Below, piece by piece: positions 1 through 12,383 of a stretch of DNA of 64,000 bases (positions are counted from its first letter, which is position 1; each line of letters starts with the position of its first letter). The notes beneath the pieces are model-generated. The model worked only from the letters and a program-made list of their open reading frames with translations. It was not told the DNA's origin and ran no database searches. Origin of the DNA: Urechis unicinctus (Eukaryota > Annelida > Polychaeta > Xenopneusta > Urechidae). The position numbers were made by a program, and so were the translations under genes. Location of the stretch: the NCBI GenBank assembly GCA_034190875.2, contig CM067343.1, positions 21,657,076-21,721,075 of the forward strand, in the 5' to 3' direction.

Positions 1-3000
1 TATATCTCCTGCATGGCTACACACATGACTATTTGAAGCTCGATAAGCTGTGGATGAAGGGCATTATCTTAACTCCCAGAAGAACACTTTATCCAATCCG
101 CTAAGACGGTTATAAGTCATAAATCGCCTGTGCAGCATAACACCTTCAATTGCCAATTTGTCGGGCAAGGTCAGTCCGAGATGTTATATATCTTTTGTGA
201 TAAATGGCATATGAAACGTGTCTCTAGCGACTCTGCTAGACTGTACCAACTAGAAGCGGATGTGAGCAAGGCCACGCTAAGTTAGCAAGTGATTAGCGGG
301 CGCCCCCGCAACTGCCATAGACCAATTGCGCGATCCTTTAAATTTGGTTTGCGATGTGTGCTGTATACTGAGTGCCTCTGCTACCTTATTGTTGCCATAG
401 CAAGCAGCTGAATCGATTTTCATACGAGTTTTAATCCATGCCAATGTCCTTGTCATGCACGTGATTTTTGCTCAAACACTTATACCAACGAAATGATTCG
501 GGCGTTAAACTCATTATGAATTCACCATACGAGGCAAATATGACCGTGATTATCTTTTCCCATGTACGTCTATAGAGGATATTGCTTGAACGTCGTCGAT
601 ATTGCTCTGAATTATTGAACAAGGGACATGGATTTGAAAACCTGTTGAAATATTCTGTGGACTTCTGCCTTGCAAATTCATATGCGCAATTGTTTATGGC
701 CACTTATTCGCCGAGCATCGCTGAGGTGTCTTCGTAGCATTGGCAACGCCGATGATTTTGACACAGTACTTGAAGACTACGGTCGCATTTACTGCAAAAT
801 ACACACCACTACTGTCATTAGTTTTTTTCAGGAGAGACACAGTACCACCGTAATCTCTGGCTTTATACAATGGGAGAGTGAAGACTTTGCAATAACTAAT
901 TTGTTTGACCGCCTAAGTAGCACACTAATAGCTTAAGCAATGCTGTTGTACGTTTCCTCAGGCGTAATGACGAAACATTAACGCAAACCAATCATTGGAC
1001 ATATTCAACTATTTTGTGGTGGTGGTTTTATTGTATGAATTATATGAAATAGTTTGTTGTACACACATTATGTAACGTTCATAATAACAATAAATTGGTT
1101 CCTCTCGTCGCCAACAATCATGGACCGACTGTATGGATGGAATCCCTTTCTCGTTTGGTTTTAATCCAATGATGCCAAACAGCGATAACTTTGTATTTAA
1201 GGATACTTCTATGTGGCGGGGGGGGGGGGGGGGGGGGATAGATAGCAATTATTTGACATGTTTGCACTCTCAAATATCTCCTACATCAATACAAATTGGT
1301 TCAAAATTCCTGTGATTTACCTGTCTCATATATTGTGAAGAGGACATTGAAAACGATGTCATGAAAGATGTGGGCTGGAATTTTTGTGATTTTAAATATC
1401 GCCTTTCAGTTAATGTCATCGCGGCAGTGTCAAATATACCAAAAACACATTGCCCTGTTGATGGATTTCTGCATCAGGTTTCTGTTTTGGCTTAAGCTGG
1501 TTACAAAGTAGGGTCTTTGATTTTGTTAGCTTGATTATAATAAGAAGTTGTCAATGTTTTGTACACAATTTAATTTTTGCAACATTGGATTTGTTTTCTC
1601 TGTGACCAATTTGCTCTGTTATTGGCTGACAGAACACAAAGAAATTATCGGTTCCACTGGTGACATTTAAAAAACACTGTACATTTACACACAGAGTTTT
1701 GGGGAGTAATTTTTGTAAATTTATTAAAGGTCAGAATTATAAATCCAACGCTAAGACATTGCAAAATTATTTTGATTAAAACGATGTGTAATAAATGGTC
1801 CACACTACATTGTGACATGCCATTGGCAATCGGTCACGAACTTGTACCGTCTACATTTATTTTGATCGCTTGCGTAGACACTCATAATTGAGAGGTTTGT
1901 TACCAACGCGCTTTTAGATAAAACATTATGAATCTATGAACACGGCATTTTTTCATCTCTTTATCACAATTGCTGGACAGTCGATAGAGCAGTCATTTAA
2001 GTTTTCCGTGACATTATAATTTTGTTACAAACGGATCAGATGTCTGATTTTCAATTCTATGCAATGCCTCTTGACTGTATCAAATGGTTCAACAGCACTT
2101 CGACATTTACAACGAAATCAATTTAAACAACAATGAAGCTGGAAGATTAGTTAGATGACGCAATTAACTTGTTATTAATGCTTACAGAACCTACCTCTTT
2201 ACTCAATTAAATTGGGTGCAAAGCTCGCGACATATGCCGACTTCTGCAGAAGCAATCTTAGAGCTGCACATATTATTACAAACATATGTGTTCCCGATTT
2301 CTACTTAAATGACCGATAACCTCTCACAGGCAGTATAGTAATAATGATCCCAGAAGTGAAAGATAGCAAGGCGACGCAATGTTCTATTGATATATCAGCC
2401 TTTTACGAAGATAGATAATATATGGTCGTTATTGTGCCATGCTAGCTGTTTCCAAGAGGTTATAAAGTCGTTATTTATGACGCCCTAATTATGACGCAAC
2501 TTGTCCAACACTTATGCGTAATTACGGACGTACTATTCGTCTTATAGTCCTGGTCTAAGTCACGTGTTAGCTTAGTTAAGACGATGTTGACCAGCGTTAC
2601 GACTAATCAGCACGTCGATGGTAATAACAACTTTGGTTTACGAAATGAGGACGAATGTCCATATAAGGTACACTGTATCCAATACCAATCAACGTCTGTT
2701 TGTGTGGCAGTTTATCTTTGAATACAATATGGGAGAACGCTCAATATCGGATTGTGTTTCCGTTGTGTATGGTCCACTCAGGTGGCACTTTGCACCACTA
2801 TAGGATTACTATAGTAGTCGCATAAATATATCAATCACGACGTATTGAAATCGTTTCGTCATAAAATACCCACGCAGAGCCACGGACAATTTTGATCGAT
2901 GACTTACTGCTGTCTGAATCGACCAGGTTATGAATGAATAACATTTCTGTGGGATTTTATATCGAACCCTGTTGACCATTAAGGCGGGAACTACAGTGTT

Positions 3001-4745
3001 CATCGAAAAAAAAACCAGCCGTATTATTGCATATTTTCCTTTCAAAAATAAATAATCCTGCAGAACAGCAACTTATGCTGGTTTGGGTAGAATTAAATAA
3101 AGCATAAACATATATATATGATAAGTGTGCCATAGGGTTTGGCATTACTCTATCACGAGACGGTAGATGTGTGAAAAGTAAATACCAGGCGGCATGTCCC
3201 TACAAAAACATCAACATTTGTGCCTGAAGTTGAAACACAGTTTGTTTTATATTTTATTTGTCAATTTACTGCTAATGGATGTCTAAATACCGACTACAAC
3301 CAATGGTTTGTCATTCGCGTACCGCAATTACTTTGTAGAATCAGTCACTTATTGATTTTTATCAACGGAAATGAGCCTTTGGAGAGTTCGCTCATACTGA
3401 TAGTAAAGAATTAACAGATTACGCCGGAAAAGATCAAAGATCGACCACATTCAGCTGACATTGTGTCATAATTTCAGCATCACATTTTCGTCGCTTTGAT
3501 TGCATTGATGGATCATACATGCGACTCTACAGCCTACCTTGTATCGTTAAAAAATCCCAACTATGCCGCGGAACCTATACACAAAGTGCCATTTAACTTA
3601 AGCAGGCGTTAAGAAACGCTTGGCCTTTTTGCCTTTGCAGCACTTCATTGAGCTCAAGCTTGCATCATTTATTTTGATAAATGCATTCACTTGTAGTGCA
3701 TTATAATTAGGCACAGGCAATGATTCATATATATTCACACATTTGAAATTTTTCGTAACATTTGAGCGATCGGTTGCGTGTACTCAGGTATCTGTGTACA
3801 GCAAGATGTGCCTAGATGGTCAAAGACTAACGTAGAACCGCTTTGGCACTTGAAACATTTATTGTCAGTGCTAGCTGGAGGTATGTGATTTAAGTGAAGC
3901 AGTTAATAATGCGCAATAGGTATAGATATATTAATAGCGGATATGACAATTGGGCAAAAGCTATTTAGATCATAGTCCTTATATAATGTGCATATAATCA
4001 TGACATGTCTTCAATACGTCTACGAAAGATTGATCAACATTAGCAATGAACACGCAAGTGCTTTGACCTTAAATTATTTCACTCCTAGCTATTAGTCTAT
4101 TGCGACATACGATTAGATGTAACGCAATTCTCAATGGATGCGTGAAAGCTGCACGTAGACAATACTTATATCCACCAAGTTATTGGTGCAGTTTCATGAA
4201 AGTTATTAACAGTGACATTGGGAGGAACATGTGATCTCAGTTTGAAAAGGCCATCTTATTATCAATTTTACAACTTCTTACCATAATATGTGTCATTTTT
4301 AATCAGTTCATTGATCCGCTAAAAGAGCGACGTGTACCAAGACAGTGTCATTTCGCCAACAATAAGCGTCATGTTATATCTTAACATATTAATCCATAGA
4401 TTTGCCTTCATTGTCACATGAATGCCACTTGTGTGATGCAGACTCCATATATCATATGGTCTGTTGCAATAAAACGATACTCAAGAACGCTGTGGCCACA
4501 CAAGCAACTGAGAGCTGGAATGAGAGTTGTACGACTGTGACTGATATTGATAAACCTTGTTAACGACAGACTTGGTTATCAAATGTGATTGAAATAGACC
4601 AAGGATGTTACTCAAAGACATCTCCTAAAAGGTCCACAAAATATGCTTATCATTTTACGGATGCTCTAAGCAATTTAAACGCTAGCAATATTATGCTGAC
4701 ATTTTGTACCCAGGCTGCTGAAACACCCTAAGCACATAGAAATGG
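1..4745. other. Gene-free AT-rich stretch with one homopolymer
   Basis: I find no supported gene here. The open frames present (up to about 90 codons) have no recognisable domain and are of the length expected by chance at this base composition. The stretch holds the G20 run described separately. It also holds a short block at about 1,640-1,800 that resembles 49,890-50,030: both share ggttccaYtg, a tgtac-centred piece, an 'agYtttgggg' piece and tgtaataaat in the same order. The rest shows no structure I can support. Confidence 0.6.
1218..1237 (+). repeat. Poly(G) run, G20
   Basis: An uninterrupted run of 20 G follows atgtggc and is followed by atagatag. The surrounding 200 bp is AT-rich. Such a tract can form a quadruplex and is prone to slippage and sequencing error, so the exact length should not be trusted. 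Confidence 0.95.
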
Positions 4746-5160
4746 GGTAATTAGTGTTGTCACAAATGCATATCTTACGACACGGGTAGACTAACTCGTC
4801 CTTTTGACTGAGTCTGATATGATACATTATTCTGTGACGTAGCGTAATGGACATAAAACAATATTGAAAAAGACCAGCTGCGGTAAGTGACCTTGCTGCA
4901 TTACCTAATGATTAAGGGTTTAGAGATTTGCCACAAAGCACAATGTATGTTACAATGCGTTTGGAAATATACATAACAAACACACTGCGAAATACTGCTG
5001 CAAACGGCAACATAATAAATATTGCGTCGCATTGGCTTCCATTGTTGATTAACGGTTGCCGGGTGATGTCTGGCAGATATATATTCATACTCGACTTAGA
5101 CCAAGATAACCATATTATATTACAGTCGTCTCTTTATTAGCAACGACCTGTAATCAAAGA
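4745..5160 (+). repeat. Diverged relic of the 6.1-kb unit (block equal to about 15,860-16,270)
   Basis: This block aligns by eye with the interior of array copy 1. The shared order is a 'gtaagt.ac' piece followed by cattacc.aatgat, then ccaaagcacaa.gt, a 'ggaaa.a.ac.' piece, aatactg, cggcaacat, cattggcttc, and atattacagtcgt followed by ttattRgcaac. Divergence is high with several gaps, so this copy is far older than the array copies. No coding frame is shared between the two. Confidence 0.7.
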
Positions 5161-5399
5161 GGTACGCTAAGAGGGCTTACTGTGTGTGGCTCTATGGTGA
5201 TTTCTTCCCTAATTATAATACTTTGCAATCTAAAAGTGGCGCTACCGTGACACAAACAAAAGCAATTGAGAATACTGGGCTGGCGTAACTGCGATTGTTG
5301 AGAGCGGGAAAATGTCTGGAGGCAGCGCAGCGTCTTCACGGAGATGCTTGAGGCTTCCCAGATAATCCAGGTCTTCACACGGAAGTAACATGGAGGCAC

Positions 5400-5640
5400 T
5401 CATCGGTGTTTCTGCCAGGACAAACTTCCAAAATATTGTACAGGTTTATTTTTTGGTCTACGGATCCGGGCAACCCAACCCCCACCCCCCCCCCCCCCCC
5501 CCCCCACTACCCCCACAACCCCCCTCCCCTCCCCTCCCCCACCCGAGGCCCCTGGTAGCCGCCGAAAGAGCCCGGCCACAACACAGACACGTGTCAGGGT
5601 CAACACGTTACAGCACGAAGCCCCTCCGATAGCTGCTCTG
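5400..5640. repeat. GC-rich, C-rich insertion-like patch with a C21 run
   Basis: This is a GC-rich block in AT-rich surroundings. It contains an uninterrupted C21 run at 5,485-5,505 inside a C-rich tract (about 5,471-5,550) with repeated ccccctcccct-type motifs. A short inverted pair (ccgaaag near 5,559 and ctttcgg near 5,644) flanks the right half. The block falls where the diverged unit relic is interrupted, since the flanking relic blocks are about 0.2 kb further apart than in the array. It is therefore probably inserted sequence. No transposon family is recognised. Confidence 0.6.
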
Positions 5641-5739
5641 GGGTCTTTCGGGAACTACTCGAACAATGTGAGACGGAGCATTACCAGTGATACTCGGACA
5701 TGATCTCCTGTATTGGAGTACATCATTCATTAATAATTG

Positions 5740-5880
5740 AACGTGGACGATTTGGGTAGCTAAATTGTATTAGTCTTTGTGAACAGAACATGCTGTCTGA
5801 TTAAAACCGTGCGTTTATCTAGAATGTCATATATTTCCCGTGGAAAAAGACATCTGCATAGAAATGCTTTTGCTAGAGTA
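5740..5880 (+). repeat. Diverged relic of the 6.1-kb unit (block equal to about 16,630-16,720)
   Basis: The piece gctaaattgtattagtcttt, followed by a gaac.gaaca.gctgtctg piece, matches the unit's gctaaactttataattcttt and gaagacttgctggctgg. The adjoining 'tttcccgtgg' and 'gcatagaaatg' pieces match the right-hand relic at about 52,335-52,365 (tttcccgtgg, gcatcgaaatg). This links the two old copies even where the young array lacks the sequence. Confidence 0.65.
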
Positions 5881-5894
5881 AAAAACCTTATACC

Positions 5895-6215
5895 TAAGTC
5901 ACATGAGACTTACGGGCTGACTACGAGCCCCGTACAGACCAAAACCCGGTGATACCGTGCGGGCTCTTACGATGTGTCGTGCTGCTCCATGCGGCGATTC
6001 GATGAAGATTTGTTTGCCTCGTACAACCCTGTAGGGCCCTTGAACATGCACTACTTTCAGACACTGGCTCCATACGGGTGTGAGCCTGTAGAAGACCCGT
6101 ATGCAGTCGTGCGGAGCCCTTGTGATCTACAGGGTCGTATAATGCACGCATTGGTTATTTCAAACCCGTGGCGAAATCCCCGTAAAGAACCTTAGTGCCC
6201 GTTTGTAATTAACGT
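5895..6215. repeat. GC-rich imperfect palindrome, possible fold-back element
   Basis: This is another GC-rich island. Nested inverted repeats are visible. The inner arms catacgggt (6,071-6,079) and acccgtatg (6,095-6,103) are perfect 9-mers separated by 15 nt. The outer arms accctgtag (6,026-6,034) and ctacagggt (6,127-6,135) are also perfect 9-mers, with the weaker pair ggctc/gagcc between. Several related cccgta/tacggg motifs occur near both ends. It interrupts the unit relic, so it is probably a later insertion. No target duplication was identified and no family is recognised. Confidence 0.55.
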
Positions 6216-6729
6216 AACACTGGGAGGTACTGTGGTGGTGCGGCATGTTGGCAAGCGTCAATTGCTTTGCTGGCGAAACGGAGGTAAGGGGGTTGAAAAA
6301 GAATGCGTTACGTTATTTTCAAAAGAGCCAAAACATGTTCGAATAGACTGTTCTTTGCATTTTCCACCTCTAGGATAAGAGCAAAGCACTGAATGAATCA
6401 TTATGATTACAAGGGTTATCGTTCCACGCATTTTCTTAAGTGTTGTGAATATTATTAAACGGTTACCTCTCTGTGTTGGGCATAAATGATCCCCTACCTC
6501 TCGTAGTGCTGAGCGCCAAATTAACGCTGTTATGTGCCAAATCAATTTGACGACACAACCAACTCTTAATTCAATCTGGTCTTGCCTATCACCCCAGACA
6601 CTGGTATTTATTATATGCCTTAAGCTACCGCGTGTCCAAGGAAAATTCGGGTAGTTGTAGAGGAAACAAAGTATACATTCAAAAAGTCAGCGTTTCATGC
6701 AGTATTCAGAAATCAACAGGATTCAGTTT

Positions 6730-7420
6730 CTTCTGAATCTACTCCCAGCCATCTTCGTTGACTATCTCAGCATACTGAAGGCTGAGACTCTAGGGTAAAT
6801 CTCACGAGAAAGTTGGTAAAATGACCAACGCAAAAATATTGAGCTTGTGTTTCATGAAGACTTATCATTTAAGGATACGGTATATTTTATTCAGATACAA
6901 TGGAAGGTTGTCAATGTATGCAACATCATAACCTACGCATTTTGCTGCTTATCAAATGTTGGACAATATCAGTGTACCACCTTAGTTGTTGCAAAATGTA
7001 GAATGTAATTATATTCGATTCGACAGTGCGCATCTTGCTGCTATAGAGTCGCCTATATCCGCGAGGAGGCCCTGCCACTAACACAAAATCGCATCTGTGT
7101 CATGCTATGGGTAACACAGAGCACGTTCAACCATTGGTTTATACTAAGCCACTCTGAAATGGAATTCATTCATCACCGCCAATGATGCATGAGAGGGCTT
7201 ACTGTTATACTGTGATAGCCAATCTGTCAACCATTTCTGTAATTTGCAATGCAAGCACTTTAAGCCTGCCTGCATGAAATTGCTTTTAGGTGTTCAGCTT
7301 AATCACGAGGGATTATTTTACCCAATGATGGCTTTGGGACTTAGAGAGAAGAAATAGAATGCGAGACAGAAAGATATTTATCTTACAAACCTAGAACCAC
7401 GCGAAATACGCTTCTCATCA
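6730..7420 (+). repeat. Diverged relic of the 6.1-kb unit (block equal to about 17,130-17,800)
   Basis: Matching pieces occur in order: tctcagcatactg versus gctcagcataatg, attgagcttgtgYttcatga, a 'tatcaaatgtt' piece, gtaccaccttagt, ggaattcattca, a 'agcactttaMgcctgcctRMat' piece, attgcttttWggtg, and ggacttagagagaagaaa. It is the best-preserved old block left of the array. The (GA)n tract of the young copies is almost absent here, reduced to short purine stretches. This suggests the microsatellite expanded later. Confidence 0.75.
6787..6814 (+). repeat. 28-bp motif, first occurrence
   Basis: The motif runs from actctag to gagaaagtt and matches 11,109-11,136 at 27 of 28 positions. The sequence immediately outside shows no comparable similarity. 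The function is unknown. Confidence 0.7.
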
Positions 7421-9640
7421 GTACGCATAATTGCAATAATTTGATTGATAAATATAGTTCATCCTCAGTCAGTTTATAAGGTGTTATTAATGTTAGTTGT
7501 TCTGATTATAACTGGAAATGTTTTACCAATTTTGAATCGTTCGCAATTTCATCATGCATATCTGGCTTAGTTTGAGAATATGATTTAATATGCATTTCGT
7601 TTGTGTGTGTGTCCTTTTGTGGTGTCATAATTATACATCGTGCGAAAAGAAAACGAACAGTCCATCATCGGAATCACGAACAAAGCCACAGATAATGTAA
7701 AACTTATGGATGTGTAATCGGCCCGAAAAAGACTTAACAGTTACTCTATGGCACCGTATGTCAGACCCCTAAGAGGGGAAGTCATGACTATTTAGAAGGA
7801 CATTATGATGCTTGTTGAGAAAATAGTTCAGTTACAAAGAATACATTTACCATATTAAAACACATCTCTGTAGTGATCTCATGAAGGTATACAATATGAT
7901 TAATAGATGGTACAACATCCATCATTTGTGTAACAGTTTTTGTAATCAAGATGCTCAAAGCCAGCTCTCTAAACACAGGCGTTAAATACGAATAGTTTAC
8001 CAGTCTCGTATGCGTTGAATGTTCTGCAATGCAGTCGTATTATGCTAATAAGCATCATAAGAGCTTTTGGTTGAGTTGGATAATTAGTTAACAGTTGATC
8101 CTAGTTCCGATTTTAATTCGAAATGCATTTTTGCAATATTTTGACATTTGACCTCAGAGTTGGAGAGTTAAATAAATAATGAACAATCGATCGTGGTTCC
8201 GGCGATAATTCGAAAGGCTATTGTGCAATATTCTGATATTTTTAAACAAAAGCAAGAGATCAGGAATGAAGTCTCACTTCGTCCGATACAATACCAAGCA
8301 GATCAAACAGAGGTTAAGTTATAACGCACGCCAATAACACATTGTGCAAATCCATAGGTTGTTTTGGCCGCATCGTTAGTCCTGTCCGCTGTGCGACGTA
8401 TATGTAATGGAGGTGTAAAGCTTATGATGATTGATTTGCCAGATGTGAATCTACTACATGTATTTAGATTTGCAGTGAATACAGGCACATCAAATACATT
8501 GACCTCTATTGTTGTTTTAAACTATTTCACTCCCTCGCATTTTATTCGAGACAATATATCATTACTTGATAATGACGTTGTCTTGTAAATGATGGCGTAA
8601 ATTATGTCGGCTCTTCTGGCATTGTTTGAGTTCCAATAACGTAAACACGCTCGATCAAACCTCTTTATTTGACTAGAGTTGTCAATGGACACATCAGCAT
8701 CAATTGGTTTCCACAGTTATGGTGATTGGGTAGGTAATTACATAACCCATAGGCAACGGTGATAAAACTGTGTTTGGGCATCACTTGACGAATGGGCGAT
8801 CTACCTGCAACCACAAGTAAACTCAGGATGCGCGGTTTCTATTATGGCTTATTGCCTAGTTAGCAGTGCGTCTACATACGTAACGGGGTTTGTTCATATG
8901 ATGAGATGATATTTATCCGCCAGGATTAAGCAAAACACGTTACACCCATCCAATTGAGGCAGATTTGCATTTCAAGTGGCAGATTTCTAGCATCACTGTA
9001 GTAAGGTCACTTACTCGTCTTTGGCTTTAGTCAGTGCATTCTATTTTAGTGCCTCTTAGGTTAAGCTGGTAATTTTACATTTTAAGCCATGCACCTATCG
9101 TGACACACATGCTATTATCTGCCAGTGGAACACGACATCTTAACAGATAGCAAGAACCATATGGAACATGATGGACTGATGCTATGGACCAAAATCACAT
9201 TCGATAAATCTTTCGCTATGTCGCATATTGATAGTGTACTATATTTGAAGATGATCAAATGCATGAGTTGTGAAGGGCTCGTACCGCGCACATTGCCACT
9301 GGTTTATCGGATTTGAGTTAAATAGGCTGTGACTCAAACAACGTGCTTAGTCTTTATGAGGCACAGGCTCCATATCTCTGTGTAAAGTGACTCACGATAT
9401 GCACTCACATGAAGGACCACATATGACGCCAAACATTAGTCAGTGAAGCAGATCATTCCTCACTATTGCTGCATAGAAAGATATAATCGCGTTGTTACAG
9501 CCTACCTTTTCATGAGAAGATCACCAAAGATGCCTCATTATAGAAATCCATAAGCCGATTGCACTTGCGATATTAACACCTTAACTTGTACACTAGATGT
9601 CTGCAGGGGAAATAACACTCGAGCAAAAATGAGACGGAGT
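7420..9640. other. Gene-free stretch, no clear structure
   Basis: No gene, RNA gene or element is supported. By position this should correspond to sequence following the unit end in the old copy, as 37,895-38,930 and 55,190-56,380 do, but I could not trace a continuous alignment. The frames of 60-75 codons are not credible genes. Confidence 0.5.
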
Positions 9641-10480
9641 CTTAAAACAGAGGACTCTGTTTTATGGCAAAAATGCCTTTGGTATGCAACCTAGACTTAT
9701 GTTAATGTATATCATTGGTAATGTGACGACGTATAGAGGCGGTTCAAGAAGTAGTTGAGCTACTTTTATACCGTTGCTACATAACCAGTCGCTGTAACGC
9801 ATGCCATATTCTTTAGAAGATTAAGGAAACTGGCATCTCACTGCAAGGAAGGTATGCAGGACTTGCACGGCTTGGTGGTCTATAAACAACGCGGTTTCGA
9901 AACAAGAAATTAATTTTCTCTAGCATAGCAACATTTGTTACAATACCTTACGTTTGTCAATCGGCAATGATTAATTCTCTAAATAATAAACAATATTACT
10001 TTAAGAAGGTGTCACCGGGCGCACTCACAAAGATTACAATTAGCGTGCATATCATCCTCAAGCCAAATAGTTACATATGATGTGGTCCCAGCATAACTTT
10101 ATTCGTGGTTTAACGCAACCACAATACCATCTTAATAGTTGGTATTAGGGGCACGTCCAAGAGCAGTGCTGTGTTTAATGTGTATTGATGATATAAAGGA
10201 TTGTAACGCCAGTATGGCCATAGCAAAGACTGATTTGTGTATAACATTGATTGTGTTGAAAATTTGCTTAAACCCTAAACAGTGAATACGACTGTTCGAT
10301 CCTTAATTGTATCACTGTGACATTGGCACATCAGACTTGCTTTTCTCAGTGAATAGAATTCGACCAAAGATATGCGCAAAATAAACAGAATTGTAAACTT
10401 ATCTGAATTTGTGGCGTGTTTGAATTTTTGGTCAAGGGCACCATGATATCTCATGCAGTATTTCATCATTCCCTATACAA
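9640..10480 (+). repeat. Old repeat block shared with 56,670-57,640
   Basis: It aligns by eye with 56,670-57,640 over most of its length. The shared order is actctgt, cctttggtatgc, 'tatatcattggtaatgtgac' (cataattggtaatgtgac on the right), gtctataaRcaacgc, gcatatcatc, atgatgtggtc, cacaatacc/cacaatatc, cttaaaccct, ataattgtatc/taattgtatc, and tggcacatcagactt. The piece around 9,708-9,740 also matches array copy 1 at about 15,566-15,600 (atgacgacgta and agagg). This block is therefore tied to the 6.1-kb unit, although the array units lack its right part. Confidence 0.7.
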
Positions 10481-11640
10481 GTAAATCGCCGGCCTGTGAT
10501 AGGAAGTGCTAAACTCTGGATTTGATTAAAATGGAACTTTCGAAAGAAACAATGCACTTTGTAGTTTTATCGGTGTAAGGAAATGACTTTATCAGTGCTA
10601 ATTGTGATGACATAAGCTTTTCTTGTTGCACTCGGAAAGCAATCATGCAGCAAATATGTTCAAACGGCAAGCACAATAGGTAGGTTATTGTACTGAAGAG
10701 TTGTTTGGTCAGTAGGTCATTAGTCATAAACATAATGTATTGAACAAGTGTTATAAGCCGTAAATAAACTAAAAATTTGAAACATCGGTATCGATGTCAT
10801 GCGAGATTGTCGTATATGGCCTTTTATTAGTTTCTCCTTGAAGATCCTAATCTTGGATACATGGTCCACAACCCCAGACAATATGTGTTCCTTTGGACAT
10901 TGGATCTTATTGATATCTATTGAATCATCTTCAGCTTTAGCCAATGAGTACTTTAACTTGTATGATGTATGCATAATAGTTCTAAGTCAGTAAATCGACT
11001 TATACACCTGAGATTAAATACTACCTTTTGAAATCATGGTTAATTAAAACTTCGCGTGATAGCTATCAGACATATAAAGAATTCAAATGCATTGTTCCCT
11101 TACGCTTAACTCTAGAGTAAATCTCACGAGAAAGTTATTGTAACAAAAATCTACAGGTACCACCTAAAGACAATAAGATGACAATGATGAATTGCATTTA
11201 TGTGAGCAATCCATGGGCCGAACACTTGGTACGCTAACATTGATGTAAACCATCATGGCGAAGGAAGTCTACTTAGAACTGCTATTTTGTGAGCAATCAT
11301 GATTGCTTTATCTTACTCTCTATATCTCGAAGAAATGCAAAATTACGCATTATACCTATATAGGAAAAATAAGCAACATTTCTGATATAATGGTCTCGTG
11401 ATGATATTTAAACAATGCTGAGTTCCATTGGTGTCAAAGGAATCGCACATAGTTCCCTCCAGCGTCGTTCGCATATCATCGATGCGGTTATATATCTTGT
11501 TGTAGGCCTATGGTTAGCATCATCAGACTTTTTGTGATCGAGACTAGCGTCATAAATATGACAGTAACAGTGCATCAACGTACCTCGAGACCGAACAATT
11601 CCACAAGCGATACTCCCAGAATACCATGGACATCTTTATT
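10480..11640. other. Gene-free stretch
   Basis: No gene or RNA is supported. The only notable item is the second copy of the 28-bp motif. The remaining AT-rich sequence shows nothing I can name. Confidence 0.5.
11109..11136 (+). repeat. 28-bp motif, second occurrence
   Basis: It is identical to 6,787-6,814 except for one G/A difference (actctagAg here, actctagGg there). The flanks are unrelated by eye. It could be a fragment of a mobile sequence, a protein-binding site or a small filler copy. Confidence 0.7.
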
Positions 11641-11934
11641 GTACCAATGTCAACACTGTCGTTAAACTATTCACATTATTCGTCAATTCGTTGATGTGAC
11701 TCCAAGCTAACTCCATGTCTTATCTAGATATTATAAATTGTACACTAAGAAACCCAATGTGCCAATTGTAAACATAACTGGTTACTTGGATTTCTCGCAA
11801 ACTCATGTAGACTCATATGCGTACTCGTATACAACAAAGCCCAATCAGCCCACTTGGTACGCTGTTCCGCTTTTTAAATTCCAGCCACTAATTCATGCTT
11901 CCATACATTGCACACCGTTATATTCGCACTATAT

Positions 11935-12145
11935 ATACAGTCGGGAAGCCGAGGCTGTCAGGATACACTGAGAAACAAAAATGCAGCAACCACATCGCTT
12001 TCAATATTTTTCGAATTTACGTCGATATCATTGATGTCGGACGTAGCATGATCCCATGGGTGTACTCACATTGTCCATTAATAAGTGCTTCTCTTCAGTC
12101 ACATAGTTCTAAAAACCACCATCAATTAATGTCCCAATTGACGAG
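11935..12145 (+). repeat. Local duplication, left member
   Basis: It begins atacagtcgggaagc and ends at tgacgag. It resembles 12,384-12,597 throughout: shared 'gctgtcaggata', atatcgcYttYaatatt, ttcgaatttacgtc, catgatcccatgggt, ctcttcagtc and tagttctaaaaaccaccatc. I judge roughly three quarters of positions identical. The two members lie about 449 bp apart and enclose the minisatellite. Confidence 0.85.
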
Positions 12146-12171
12146 GTTTTTGGTTTGATTGCATGGATTAT

Positions 12172-12376
12172 TTGCCTCTCATATCTTTACCCTCTCGTCT
12201 CTTTACCCTCCAACATATAAACACCTCTCGTCTCTATACCCTTCTTATCTCTATACTCCATTCATCTCTTTATCCTCTCATCCCATCACCCACTCACCTC
12301 TATACCCCTCCCATCTCTACACCCCTCTTTTCTTTACACTCTTATCTATTTACCCACTCATCTCTACACCCCTACG
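12172..12376 (+). repeat. Pyrimidine-rich degenerate minisatellite
   Basis: About a dozen imperfect units of roughly 15-17 bp follow a ctctctataccc / catctctacacccct theme (cgtctctttaccctc, cgtctctatacccttc, catctctttatcctc, cacctctatacccctc, catctctacacccct). The plus strand is almost purine-poor. Both strands stay open in several frames because the tract lacks stop triplets, which creates spurious frames of 113-144 codons. Confidence 0.9.
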
Positions 12377-12383
12377 CAAAACA

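Noticed and set aside
5390..5632. Proline-rich and glycine-rich frames around the C21 run
   Set aside because: They are produced by the homopolymer and C-rich tract on the two strands.
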